From NCBI GenBank assembly GCA_944381165.1, contig CALWKC010000006.1:1-64000 (forward strand): a DNA stretch of 64,000 nt, in the 5' to 3' direction. This document shows, in pieces, positions 18,520 through 26,877 of the stretch. The notes beneath the pieces are model-generated. The model ran no database searches, was not told where the DNA came from, and saw only the letters and a program-made list of their open reading frames with translations. The position numbers and the translations under genes are program-made. How positions within the stretch are numbered: position 1 is the first letter of the stretch; each line of letters begins with the position of its first letter. Source of the DNA: an uncultured Lachnospira sp. (GTDB lineage Bacteria; Bacillota; Clostridia; Lachnospirales; Lachnospiraceae).

Positions 18520-19400
18520 CAATCATCACTTCCTTTTCTTTTTTTTGAAGAATAATATGCCTGTCTTGTACAGGGATTATTACAAAATTTTTGTTGCGGC
18601 GTTGTTGCTACAAAAAGCTGTTTACATTTTTTACACACTTTCATATATCCGCCTGTATAATCTTGTGCTTGCTGCAATGTACATAAATGATATGTAGATA
18701 AGTGCATTAAGTTGTTGCAATTCAGTTGCAATGTCATTGCTTCATCATTCCAAAAAGTTGTATATGGACACAATGCCGGAGTGTGCAAGCCTATTGTTTT
18801 GCGGTGGGCTTGTATTTTTCTTATGTCATTTATTTTTGATGCATCATTTTCAGAAAGAAGTGGGTAAATATTCTCATCTTCTTCCCAACTATTAGCAGAT
18901 ATGATGCGTAAAAAATCCATATGTAATTGAAGAAGCCCAACAATAAAAGATGAAATAGGGAAAAAATTTTCTATTGATAATGGTGAAATACCATGAAGCA
19001 AAGTATGTTCTTCTATTGACTCTTCAGGGTTAGGAACATCTTCTTCGTTGCGAAATACATCTACGGTTATTTTTTTACTCCAAAATGGAAGCCCATTTTT
19101 TTTACAAAAAGCAAGAATTAAATCAATATCGTTAGTTGTAATATTTTCATTTACATACGACTGATTAAAATCAAATATTTTAGTAGGCAACTTATTATAT
19201 AACTCCATAAGATTATATAAAATAAGCGGTTGTTCAATCAATTCAAAGCTGTACATATCAATAGCATTATTCGAATTAAATCCTCTGATATATTTTATAT
19301 TTTTAATATCAACACACTCATAATTATCCCATTTGCTTACTTTTGTTACAGTTTTTAGTTTTTGCGTTGGAAGTTCAGTAGTTTCTCTTGTAAAAATCAT
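18519..19400 (-). CDS. Regulator-like protein with C-terminal zinc finger
   Basis: A 293-residue protein of unknown function. The C-terminus carries CKKCKQLF then CNNPCTRQAYY, a four-cysteine finger of the kind seen in CGNR/DUF6076-like proteins, followed by a basic tail. The body is helical with no clear enzymatic motif. The start at 19400 is chosen because GAGGAAA precedes it, six codons inside the longest frame. It is co-transcribed with int from the promoter facing the rightward operon, the position of a master repressor in satellite islands. Confidence 0.6.
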   Translation of the reverse strand: MIFTRETTELPTQKLKTVTKVSKWDNYECVDIKNIKYIRGFNSNNAIDMYSFELIEQPLILYNLMELYNKLPTKIFDFNQSYVNENITTNDIDLILAFCKKNGLPFWSKKITVDVFRNEEDVPNPEESIEEHTLLHGISPLSIENFFPISSFIVGLLQLHMDFLRIISANSWEEDENIYPLLSENDASKINDIRKIQAHRKTIGLHTPALCPYTTFWNDEAMTLQLNCNNLMHLSTYHLCTLQQAQDYTGGYMKVCKKCKQLFVATTPQQKFCNNPCTRQAYYSSKKRKGSDD

Positions 19401-19453
19401 TGATATTTCCTCACACAATAAAGTTTACGTTTATGTTTACGTTTTATAGATGA

Positions 19454-19483
19454 ATTGTATCACAATACTTTATATAATGTCAA
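19454..19483 (-). promoter_or_regulatory. Leftward promoter with operator-like repeats
   Basis: On the minus strand, TTGACA (19483-19478) and TACAAT (19459-19454) are spaced 18 bases. Downstream lie two GTTTACGTT-type repeats (about 19422-19446) and an ATTGT/ACAAT inverted repeat overlapping the -10, good candidates for a repressor site between the divergent genes. Confidence 0.65.
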
Positions 19484-19522
19484 CAACTTCATGAAGAACA
19501 ATAATAATTTAAGGAGGCAAAT

Positions 19523-19699
19523 ATGGAACGCAATAAAGAAATTAAAGATTATATCAAATCCAAGAATATACAGCTTTGGAGAGTTGCGGAACGTTTAGGA
19601 ATTGCAGACAGTAGTTTTTCAAGAATGTTACGTTATGAAATTACAGAAGAAAAAAGATTAGAAATATACAAGATTACAGATGAATTGGCAGCAGAGTAA
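19523..19699 (+). CDS. Small helix-turn-helix protein
   Basis: A 58-residue protein preceded by AGGAGG. The segment LWRVAERLGIADSSFSRML resembles a compact helix-turn-helix, and the C-terminus is a short helix. It is the first rightward gene, opposite the int operon. It is a candidate excisionase or Cro-like switch protein, by position rather than by proven homology. Confidence 0.7.
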   Translation: MERNKEIKDYIKSKNIQLWRVAERLGIADSSFSRMLRYEITEEKRLEIYKITDELAAE

Positions 19700-19711
19700 G
19701 GCGGTGGAACT

Positions 19712-19957
19712 ATGGCAGATATTGAGCGTGGTACTGTACCTATTGCTGTAGCAAGTAAAGTATTAAAAATGGATTGCCAGACTTTAAGGCTATTGCTTCA
19801 AAACAAAATGGTTGATTTTGGAATTGCTTATAAAAGACCGGGTTCAAAACAATACAGCTACATAATTTATGCAGAACCATTTTACAAATTAACTGGATAT
19901 AGGCACAAAGTGAGGTATAAAGGCAATGACGGAACAGACAAGGCAAGAACTGATTGA
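19712..19957 (+). CDS. Small excisionase/HTH-like protein
   Basis: An 81-residue protein containing TVPIAVASKVLKMDCQTLR, the beginning of a winged-helix excisionase-like fold (a helix that picks a DNA-binding register), then a beta-rich basic part. It is annotated only as DNA-binding-like. The next gene overlaps its end by 32 bases, so the two are tightly packed in the replication operon. Confidence 0.55.
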   Translation: MADIERGTVPIAVASKVLKMDCQTLRLLLQNKMVDFGIAYKRPGSKQYSYIIYAEPFYKLTGYRHKVRYKGNDGTDKARTD

Positions 19958-20120
19958 AAAGCAAAACAGCCTAATGAAAGAGCGTGAAATGTTTGAAGAT
20001 ATGCAGACAGAACATAGCAATGATGAAGAATTTTATCATTATTGCCAACTCAATATGGATAGGCTTGATGAAGAAGCGGAACAGATACGCATTACGTTAG
20101 AAATGGGGTGTTGTGATTGA
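19926..20120 (+). CDS. Small acidic coiled-coil protein
   Basis: A 64-residue, Glu/Gln-rich helical protein (TRQELIEKQNSLMKEREMFE) with no recognised domain. It overlaps the preceding gene by 32 bases and the primase gene by four bases, which argues it is translated. Function unknown. Confidence 0.55.
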   Translation: MTEQTRQELIEKQNSLMKEREMFEDMQTEHSNDEEFYHYCQLNMDRLDEEAEQIRITLEMGCCD

Positions 20121-22405
20121 CAGATAATGAAATATTTGAGAGCAATTTACAACGCTTCAAAATCTCAAAACGATATGGAGATAAAGCACAATGTATATGT
20201 CCGGCACATAGCGATAAGCAGGCATCACTTACAATAACCAAAGGTAAAAAATGCACATTGTTTCATTGTCATAGCGGTTGCAGTATTGATGATGTTTTAT
20301 CAGCAGCAGGACTTGAGAAAAAAGATACTTTCTATGATACAGAACCCTTGAAAGCAAACTGGAGAGCATATATTGAGAGCCGAGAAAAACGCCGGATTGA
20401 AGCAGTCTACGCTTACGTTTCTATTAACGGTAATTATGCCTTTACAAAGATTAGACTTGAGGGCAAAAAACTTTTATATGGAAAGCTGGAAAATGACCGC
20501 TTTACATACGGAATAGGCAGAGAGGGTAGAAAGAGTTATAAAGCCATTTATGGAAGCGTACAAGCCTTAAAAAAGGCGGTTTCAGAGGGCAGACCTATTT
20601 TTATACCAGAGGGCGAAAAAGATGTTGACACGCTGACAAAACAAGGCTACACAGCTTTTACTTATGGTGGTGTGAATGACTGGCAATCAGATTTTGCTAC
20701 ATTGGTACAGGGTGCAGAGGTTTTCATATTGGCAGACAATGATGAGCCGGGAAAACGTGTTGCAAATGCTATCTTAAATGACATTCAGACAGTAGCCAAA
20801 AGTGCAAATGTCATTGTGCCTACTCCCGACATTCCAAAGGGCGATATATCAGACTATTTTCAAGCCGGACATAATAAGCAGGAGTTTGAACAGATGTTAA
20901 AGGACGTTACAGAAAAGCGTATTGAGGGAGTAACGAAATGTGATACCCCTACAGATGCATCAGGACAGCAGAATAAGCCTTTAGAACAGGTGTTAAAAGA
21001 TTTACACGCTGAACAATATGAAACAACAGATAAGGGCTTTGGGCGATTGTTTGCAGACGTATTTAAGGATAAGCACCGATATAACCCCTCACGAAAAGAT
21101 TTTATGCAGTATGACGGTAAAAGGTGGATTGATGATATTGAGGGGCTAAGTGCCAGGGCTTCAGCAAAAAAACTTTCAGATGCACTTATCAGATATGCGG
21201 TAAATGTTGATACAGAGGGCAAATATCTAAAAGCAGTAGCGACATTATGTAATATCAGATGCAGAAACAATATGTTGCAGGATAGTAGAGATGTTTATTT
21301 CTTTACTAATGAGGAATTGGATAAAAACGATTATCTTTTGAATGTGCAGAATGGTACGCTTGATTTATTGGAGGACAAGCCTAAGTTTATAGAACATAAC
21401 CCGGATATGCTTCTTTCAAAGATATGCAATGTTAAATATAATCCTGCTGCCGATTGTAAGGAGTGGAAAAAGTTTTTAATGGAAATCATGCAGGACGATA
21501 CAGAAAAGATAAAGTATCTCCAAAAGATAGCAGGACTTTCATTGACCGGGAACACAGAGCAGGAAACTTGTTTTATTCTCTACGGAAGTACCACACGAAA
21601 CGGAAAAAGTACATTTTGTGAAACGCTGATATATTTACTAGGCGATTATGCACTAACAATGAAGCCGGAGAGTTTAGCAGTAAAGCAAAATTTAGACAGC
21701 CGACAGGCAAGCGGAGATATAGCAAGGTTAGCAGGTTGTAGGTTTTGCAACGCATCAGAGCCACCAAAGCGAATGTTATTTGATACAGCATTATTAAAAT
21801 CTTTGTTGGGGCGAGACAGCATCACAGCAAGGCATCTACATCAAAGGGAGTTTAGTTTTATTCCTAAGTTTAAGTTGGTGATAAACACAAATTATCTGCC
21901 AACAATTACAGATGATACGGTTTTTAGCTCCGGCAGAATAAATGTTATCAGCTTTGACCGACATTTCACGCAAGAGGAACAGGATAAGCACCTAAAGGAT
22001 AGATTACGAGACAAAGAGGAATTATCGGGTATTCTGAATTGGTGCATTGAGGGCTTACAATTATACAGGCAGCAGGGGCTTGAGCCGCCAAAGGCAGTAC
22101 AGAACGCAACGGAAACCTACAGAACGGACAGCGACAAGATAGGTAATTTTATAAACGAATGTCTGACTAAGACAGGCAGGAATAGCAAAGCAAAGGATAT
22201 TTACGAGGTGTACTCTAAGTGGTGCGAGGAAAACGGCTTCGGAGTAGAGAATAAAAGTAATTTCTTTGCAGAACTCAAGACAAAGGGCTTATTTGCCACA
22301 AGTGGAACGGTAGAGGGCAAGACCGTTAAAAATATCGTAAAGGGCTATACGGTGGAAACGGATTTTGTTGAATATGAGGGGCAAGAGCCGCTACCATTTG
22401 ATTAA
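20117..22405 (+). CDS. Primase-helicase of the phage/plasmid P4-D5 type
   Basis: A 762-residue replication protein. The N-terminus has a CHC2-like zinc ribbon (CICPAH about 26-31, then FHCHSGC about 49-55). A Toprim-like domain follows around 165-235 (IFIPEGEKDVDT, ILADNDEPGK). The C-terminal half is a D5-N/SF3 helicase with Walker A GSTTRNGKST near residue 488. TTG is used as the start, spaced from GGGGTG and overlapping the previous stop (TTGA). It should initiate self-replication of the element after excision. Confidence 0.9.
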   Translation: MTDNEIFESNLQRFKISKRYGDKAQCICPAHSDKQASLTITKGKKCTLFHCHSGCSIDDVLSAAGLEKKDTFYDTEPLKANWRAYIESREKRRIEAVYAYVSINGNYAFTKIRLEGKKLLYGKLENDRFTYGIGREGRKSYKAIYGSVQALKKAVSEGRPIFIPEGEKDVDTLTKQGYTAFTYGGVNDWQSDFATLVQGAEVFILADNDEPGKRVANAILNDIQTVAKSANVIVPTPDIPKGDISDYFQAGHNKQEFEQMLKDVTEKRIEGVTKCDTPTDASGQQNKPLEQVLKDLHAEQYETTDKGFGRLFADVFKDKHRYNPSRKDFMQYDGKRWIDDIEGLSARASAKKLSDALIRYAVNVDTEGKYLKAVATLCNIRCRNNMLQDSRDVYFFTNEELDKNDYLLNVQNGTLDLLEDKPKFIEHNPDMLLSKICNVKYNPAADCKEWKKFLMEIMQDDTEKIKYLQKIAGLSLTGNTEQETCFILYGSTTRNGKSTFCETLIYLLGDYALTMKPESLAVKQNLDSRQASGDIARLAGCRFCNASEPPKRMLFDTALLKSLLGRDSITARHLHQREFSFIPKFKLVINTNYLPTITDDTVFSSGRINVISFDRHFTQEEQDKHLKDRLRDKEELSGILNWCIEGLQLYRQQGLEPPKAVQNATETYRTDSDKIGNFINECLTKTGRNSKAKDIYEVYSKWCEENGFGVENKSNFFAELKTKGLFATSGTVEGKTVKNIVKGYTVETDFVEYEGQEPLPFD

Positions 22406-22589
22406 AAAATTTATGGAAATGTGCAATTTGTGCAAATTAAATGTAACTTCCTTAAAGAAATTGAATTTCAAAAAGTCTCATTTGAAATGCACATTTTGCA
22501 CAAACCCATTAAAATCAAGGGTTTCAAGTGCACTAAGGCATTAAAGCCTAACGGTTTTTTGTAACGGAATTTCAGAGAGTAGGTGTTAT
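22406..22589. repeat. Iteron-like repeats, candidate origin
   Basis: GTGCAATTTGTGCAAA (about 22419-22434) faces GCACATTTTGCACAAA (about 22490-22505) as a large imperfect inverted repeat built from TTTGTGCA/TGCACAAA units. A smaller TAAGGC/GCCTTA-type hairpin and the ACGGTTTTTTGTAACGGA motif (22551-22568) follow. Its position just after the primase-helicase gene is typical for a replication origin. Confidence 0.5.
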
Positions 22590-22811
22590 ATGGACTATTG
22601 GAATATTTATAAAGATGTTTGGAACTTCCACAAGAAGTATGCAGACGTAAAAGAAGATGATGCGTACTGGGAAGCTGTGGTAAATGAAAGTAATCAGATA
22701 GCAAAACAATATGGCGAATGTAAATTTGTTATCAATCTGCTATTAGCGGTCATTGATGAGTTGGAACGAATTTATAAGGAGATGAAGAATAATGCAGACG
22801 CAAGAATATAA
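22590..22811 (+). CDS. Small hypothetical protein
   Basis: A 73-residue, mostly helical protein rich in Lys, Glu and aromatic residues (DYWNIYKDVWNFHKKYADVK). No domain was recognised. The pattern of this short protein before an HNH gene is seen in phage-like regions. It overlaps the HNH gene by 20 bases. Confidence 0.55.
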   Translation: MDYWNIYKDVWNFHKKYADVKEDDAYWEAVVNESNQIAKQYGECKFVINLLLAVIDELERIYKEMKNNADARI

Positions 22812-23040
22812 GGAGTATATAAAATCTGATGCGTGGCAGGAGAAATGTAATCAGCGGTTAGAGATAGCCGGACATAAGTGCGAGATGTGCGGCAGGCTTG
22901 AGAAAAATTCAAAGGGTTTGCAGATACATCATATCAGCTACAAGAATTTAGGGCATGAAGATGTGGCAAATGATTTGATATGTCTTTGTGGAAGGTGCCA
23001 CATTCTGATACACAGATACTATGACCGCAAGAGGGCATAA
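22792..23040 (+). CDS. HNH endonuclease
   Basis: An 82-residue minimal HNH nuclease: CEMC, the IHHIS histidines, a central asparagine in ANDLICLC, and the closing CGRCH pair. The two CxxC pairs form the structural zinc site and HH/N/H the catalytic metal site. In phages such genes lie next to the packaging module, where HNH proteins assist terminase. Here it precedes the TerS-like gene, which supports a packaging-related role. Confidence 0.85.
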   Translation: MQTQEYKEYIKSDAWQEKCNQRLEIAGHKCEMCGRLEKNSKGLQIHHISYKNLGHEDVANDLICLCGRCHILIHRYYDRKRA

Positions 23041-23113
23041 AGGCTAAGTGCAACGCACAACCTTAACATCATAAAAAGAATTAGCCAAAATCGGCAGAAA
23101 AGAGGTAAAAAAT

Positions 23114-23653
23114 ATGGGAAAAAACTACCCACAAGGGGCACTTGATGAAATGGAACCTACAACGGTGCAGGAGATTGTTACATCATTGAAAGAATTACAT
23201 GATATGGGAAAGCCCAAAACTGATGCAGAAATTAAGAAAAGAATTGATGATTATTTTTCATTCTGTCAGCGTTCCAGCATCAGACCGGGCATAGAAAGCC
23301 TTTGTATGTCGTTACATATCAGCAGGACAACGCTTTTTAATTGGAATAATGGAACAAATTGCAGCAGAGAATGTCAAGAGTTGATACAGTCGGCAAAGTC
23401 ATTTATCGGGGCATATATCGAACAAGCTATGTTAGGCGGTAAAATTTCCCCACCGTCCGGCATCTTCTTGATGAAAAACTGGTTATCTTATAAAGATACT
23501 ATCAGCATTGAGGAAAGCATACCAAACACAACGGAAAAAAGGGTGCTGTCTGCTGCCGAACTTCCTAAATTGGGAGATTTTAAACAATTGCAGAGTGAGG
23601 ATTTGCCACAATTAGGAGCAATAGAGGAATGTGAGGTAAAAGAAAATGATTGA
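23114..23653 (+). CDS. Terminase small subunit-like protein
   Basis: A 179-residue protein with an HTH region (IESLCMSLHISRTTLFNWNN) followed by helices containing EQAMLGGKISPPSGIFLMKN and YKDT. These match the TerS/gp3-like packaging family found in Firmicute phages. No large terminase gene is in the element. A TerS without TerL is the hallmark of satellites that redirect helper phage packaging. A plasmid-type DNA-binding role cannot be excluded. Confidence 0.65.
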   Translation: MGKNYPQGALDEMEPTTVQEIVTSLKELHDMGKPKTDAEIKKRIDDYFSFCQRSSIRPGIESLCMSLHISRTTLFNWNNGTNCSRECQELIQSAKSFIGAYIEQAMLGGKISPPSGIFLMKNWLSYKDTISIEESIPNTTEKRVLSAAELPKLGDFKQLQSEDLPQLGAIEECEVKEND

Positions 23654-23807
23654 TAAACAACAAATAGCGGTAAAATTTTTTCAAATATTGACAGATGAAG
23701 AATTAGAAGAGTATATGAAATATCCATTGCTTTATTTGGGGCTAAAGGCGAAAAGGTTAAAACCTCTATTGGAAGCAGAACAAAAAAGGAGAACATACAG
23801 AAAATAG
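23646..23807 (+). CDS. Small hypothetical protein
   Basis: A 53-residue, basic helical protein starting eight bases inside the TerS-like gene (ATG at 23646) and ending where the ACGGTTTCTTGTAACGG motif begins. No homology is evident. The overlap and coding-like composition support it weakly. Confidence 0.5.
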   Translation: MIDKQQIAVKFFQILTDEELEEYMKYPLLYLGLKAKRLKPLLEAEQKRRTYRK

Positions 23808-23826
23808 ACGGTTTCTTGTAACGGTA
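23808..23826. repeat. Recurring ACGGTT-TGTAACGG motif
   Basis: ACGGTTTCTTGTAACGGTA is closely matched at 22551-22568 (ACGGTTTTTTGTAACGGA) and 16856-16873 (ACGGTTTTTATGTAACGG), each in a non-coding gap of the element. Similar strings at 25891 and 25048 fall inside genes. Confidence 0.55.
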
Positions 23827-23865
23827 ACTATTAAAGGATTTATAGAAAGAATGAGGTATAAAATT

Positions 23866-24783
23866 ATGAGATATGCAAATTATGTAAAGAAAATTAGTGA
23901 CACATTAGCAAAGTACAAAACAGATGTTGACACTTTGGAGGGCTTATACAGAGCCGATAAGCAGAAAGTACAGGCAAAGGCTGATGAAATGAAAGGCAAA
24001 TGGACTGATGAATATATCAATCAGTATCTTTCAGAACATAGCCCGGATAAAAATTATAAGGCACGTTTACAAGGAGCGAGGGCAGCAGTTGAGCCTACAG
24101 TATTACACTATCTTGAAATGTTGGAAAAATCACTTGATAGATATTTCAATGCACCGATTAAGCCGGATTTTGCAAATAAGATTATGGCTATCAAATTAAG
24201 CGGCTTACAGCTTACAGACCTTGAATTTAAGATATTACAGGATAGTGCTACAAGCTATATGGAGTGCAGATTACTTAATCAGTTAGCAGAAAGCAGGACT
24301 AAGACCGAGAAAAAGACGGTACTTAATAAGCAAAGCGGAGAGCCAGAGTATCAGACAGTACAGACCGCAAACCCATATATCAATCTTGAACTGCCGGATA
24401 TGGAAAATACATATAATTCTTTCAAAAGTTATTTACGTTCTGCTAAAGGGCTTTTGTATAGTTATGCTGGAACAAATGCAGAGATGTCACACTTGCTTGA
24501 TAACGATACTCCAAATTATGTGGCGGTATCTATGGATAGTTATTTTAGAAACCACGCAGATGAAGCATTTTCAAAGGTCATGGAGAAAGCAAATAGTATC
24601 TTGCCGGAAAGTAAAATCAAGCGTGAATTAACAGAGAATGACCGTAAGTTTATTGATACGTTGATAGATAGTAAATATCCGTCATTGGCAAGGGATAGAG
24701 TAAAGGCACTTGCCGAAGCTGATACGGATATTGAAAGTTTGCTTTTACTTGATGAGCGTTATAATAAATATCTCGAAGAATAG
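23866..24783 (+). CDS. Hypothetical protein, coiled-coil rich
   Basis: A 305-residue soluble protein with heptad-like N-terminal helices (VKKISDTLAKYKTDVDTLEG) and a helical C-terminus. No catalytic motif was seen. It could be a structural or scaffold-like protein of phage origin, but this is speculation. The ATG at 23866 has GAGG nine bases before it. An in-frame ATG at 23851 lacks a good RBS. It is followed by a strong terminator. Confidence 0.6.
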   Translation: MRYANYVKKISDTLAKYKTDVDTLEGLYRADKQKVQAKADEMKGKWTDEYINQYLSEHSPDKNYKARLQGARAAVEPTVLHYLEMLEKSLDRYFNAPIKPDFANKIMAIKLSGLQLTDLEFKILQDSATSYMECRLLNQLAESRTKTEKKTVLNKQSGEPEYQTVQTANPYINLELPDMENTYNSFKSYLRSAKGLLYSYAGTNAEMSHLLDNDTPNYVAVSMDSYFRNHADEAFSKVMEKANSILPESKIKRELTENDRKFIDTLIDSKYPSLARDRVKALAEADTDIESLLLLDERYNKYLEE

Positions 24784-24803
24784 GAAATACATATTTTTCT
24801 AAT

Positions 24804-24828
24804 GGGCGGCTGGCGGCTGCCCTTTTTT
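24804..24828 (+). terminator. Terminator of the replication/packaging-like operon
   Basis: GGGCGGC (24804-24810) pairs with GCTGCCC (24816-24822, one G-U), followed by six Ts. Confidence 0.85.
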
Positions 24829-24835
24829 ATTAAAG

Positions 24836-24917
24836 GTATCAAAAGTAATGTTATTCAAAATAGTATCAAAAGTTATTGACAACAACAATAATAAGATATA
24901 AAATATTAGTATCAAAA
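24836..24917. promoter_or_regulatory. GTATCAAAA operator-like triplet
   Basis: GTATCAAAA occurs at 24836-24844, 24863-24871 and 24909-24917, bracketing the resolvase promoter. Three direct copies around the -35 and just after the -10 suggest autoregulation or resolvase subsites. Confidence 0.5.
24876..24904 (+). promoter_or_regulatory. Sigma-A promoter of the serine recombinase gene
   Basis: TTGACA (24876-24881) and TAAAAT (24899-24904) with a 17-base spacer. Confidence 0.75.
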
Positions 24918-24959
24918 CAAACGAACATTAGAAATGGTACGAAAGTGAGGTTGTCAATT

Positions 24960-25646
24960 ATGTGTATATACGGATATTGCAGAATAAGCACAAAGCAGCA
25001 GAGTATTGACAGGCAGATTAGAAATATAAAGGCAGAGTATGACAAGGCGGTTATTGTAACGGAAGTCTACACAGGCACAAAGCAGGATAGACCGGAATGG
25101 AATAAACTGTATAAGAAAGTAGAGGCAGGAGATACCGTTGTATTTGATAGTGTGTCACGAATGAGCAGAAATGCAGATGAGGGATTTAATCTGTATGAGG
25201 AATTATATAATAAGGGCATAGAGCTTGTATTTCTGAAAGAGCCACATATAAGCACAAGCACATATAAGAAAGCGTTGCAGAATAACGTAACAATGACAGG
25301 TACAAATGTAGATTACATTTTAGAGGGTGTAAATAAGTATCTTATGGCACTTGCTAAAGAGCAGATAAGACTTGCATTTGAACAGTCGGAGAAAGAAGTA
25401 CAGGACTTACACCAACGTACCAAAGAGGGCATAGAAACAGCAAGATTAAACGGTAAGCAGATAGGACAGAAGCAAGGGGCAAAGCTGATAACAAAGAAAT
25501 CTATTGAAGCAAAGAAGCAGATACAGAAGCATAGCAAAGACTTTGAGGGTACTTTATCTGATGTGGATTGTATGAAACTGACAGGGATTGCAAGAAACAC
25601 ATACTACAAATACAAAAGAGAATTGAAAGCAGAATCGCAGGGCTAA
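24960..25646 (+). CDS. Serine recombinase (resolvase/invertase family)
   Basis: A 228-residue small serine recombinase with catalytic S10 in YGYCRISTKQQ, the conserved arginines in DRPEWNKL and FDSVSRMSRNADEG, a long E helix, and a C-terminal HTH (LTGIARNTYYKYKREL). The ATG at 24960 is preceded by GTGAGG. The longer reading from 24876 begins inside the promoter. It may resolve multimers or act on a second site. It is the only such gene in an element that already has a tyrosine integrase. Confidence 0.88.
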   Translation: MCIYGYCRISTKQQSIDRQIRNIKAEYDKAVIVTEVYTGTKQDRPEWNKLYKKVEAGDTVVFDSVSRMSRNADEGFNLYEELYNKGIELVFLKEPHISTSTYKKALQNNVTMTGTNVDYILEGVNKYLMALAKEQIRLAFEQSEKEVQDLHQRTKEGIETARLNGKQIGQKQGAKLITKKSIEAKKQIQKHSKDFEGTLSDVDCMKLTGIARNTYYKYKRELKAESQG

Positions 25647-25766
25647 AACGCTCTGCTTTTCTTTTGCCTGTAGGTATGCCCTGGGGGGTCTGTATAAAAA
25701 GCGAGATAGCCCCTACTAAGTAGCCCGAATTTCCCGGCATTTTCAAAAAGGCTTTTCTGTGATAAA

Positions 25767-25805
25767 ATAAAAAAGAGAAGTCAAGGTTTGGCGGTCTGAC
25801 TTCCC
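25767..25805 (-). terminator. Hairpin between resolvase and sigma factor genes
   Basis: GAAGTCA (25777-25783) pairs with TGACTTC (25797-25803). A T-rich run lies on the minus-strand side only, so it is a terminator mainly for leftward transcription, or a leader hairpin of the sigma gene. Confidence 0.4.
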
Positions 25806-25856
25806 TTTAATGTCCTGCATCTACCCTAATTATAACAAAGAGGTAGGTGTATTTCA

Positions 25857-26786
25857 ATGACGAATGAAGCACTTGTTGAAAGAATTAGGAACGGTTATTC
25901 TGTAACGGATAATATGCAATTACTGTATGAAAATAATCTGCCATTGATTAAGCAATACATAAAACCATATACAGCTTATGAGCCTATGGAAGATTGTTTA
26001 CAGGAAGCCTATTTCGGATTGTGGGAAGCGGTAAAACGCTATGAAACTTCTGAAAATGTGTTGTTTATGACTTATGCAGGGTACTGGATAAAACAGAGCG
26101 TACAGCGGTATATTGAGAAGTGCGGTGCTGTAGTTAAAATACCGAGCCATACAAGACAGAAAATAGCACGTTACAAGAAAACCGTTGAGAGATTATCACA
26201 GAAGCAGGGGAGATCTCCAACAGATGCAGAAGTAGCCGCTAATATGGGTGTATCGGTGGCAGCAGTACAGGAAATCAAAGGCTATATGCAAGGGGTAGCC
26301 AGTTTAGACAGCCCTTTATCTGTAGATGATGAATTGACACTAGGCGATAGCGTACAAGCCGATTTTAGCCTTGAAGATGAAACAATAGATAAAATATATG
26401 CAGAGCATAGCAAAAATGAATTATGGGGCATTGTAGAACGGTACACAAGCGATATAGAAAACAAAGTGATTGCTGATAGATACAAGCAGGATATGACATA
26501 CCGGGATATTGGAATAAAAAACAATATCAGTATGCAAAGAGCAAGAGAGATTGAACATAGTGCTTTACGCAAATTGAGGATAGGCAAGGCAAAGCGTAGA
26601 TTATTAGAAAAGTTTGAAGTTGTAGAAAGCGGAATGTATAAAACAGGGTTTAATAGTTTTAATCAGCATAACTTTACTTCAAGGGTTGAATTTATTGCTA
26701 TACGAAAAGCAGAGATACAAGAAGAATATGAGAGAAGAATGAGGGAATTGTCACAATGTATTCCTCAAAAAAGAGCGTGTTTATAG
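25857..26786 (+). CDS. Sigma-70 family RNA polymerase sigma factor
   Basis: A 309-residue protein with region 2 (EDCLQEAYFGLWEAVKRYE and FMTYAGYWIKQSVQRYIE), region 3 (QGRSPTDAEVAANMGVS) and region 4 HTH (MTYRDIGIKNNISMQRAREI, about 215-235). The tail of about 60 residues is extra. RBS GAGGTAGG precedes the start. It is closer to primary/alternative sigma factors than to ECF types. A sigma factor inside a small integrative element suggests it switches element or host promoters. Confidence 0.85.
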   Translation: MTNEALVERIRNGYSVTDNMQLLYENNLPLIKQYIKPYTAYEPMEDCLQEAYFGLWEAVKRYETSENVLFMTYAGYWIKQSVQRYIEKCGAVVKIPSHTRQKIARYKKTVERLSQKQGRSPTDAEVAANMGVSVAAVQEIKGYMQGVASLDSPLSVDDELTLGDSVQADFSLEDETIDKIYAEHSKNELWGIVERYTSDIENKVIADRYKQDMTYRDIGIKNNISMQRAREIEHSALRKLRIGKAKRRLLEKFEVVESGMYKTGFNSFNQHNFTSRVEFIAIRKAEIQEEYERRMRELSQCIPQKRACL

Positions 26787-26816
26787 GTTGCTTTGTATGG
26801 TGTAAAATGTTCTTTC

Positions 26817-26837
26817 GTAACACACTTGTAGCACACA
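26817..26837. repeat. Arm-type integrase sites, right end
   Basis: GTAACACACT (26817) and GTAGCACACA (26828) with the same 11-base period as the left-end repeats. Confidence 0.55.
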
Positions 26838-26877
26838 AAAGCCTTATAAATCCTTATTTTATGCGGTTTGAAGTTCA

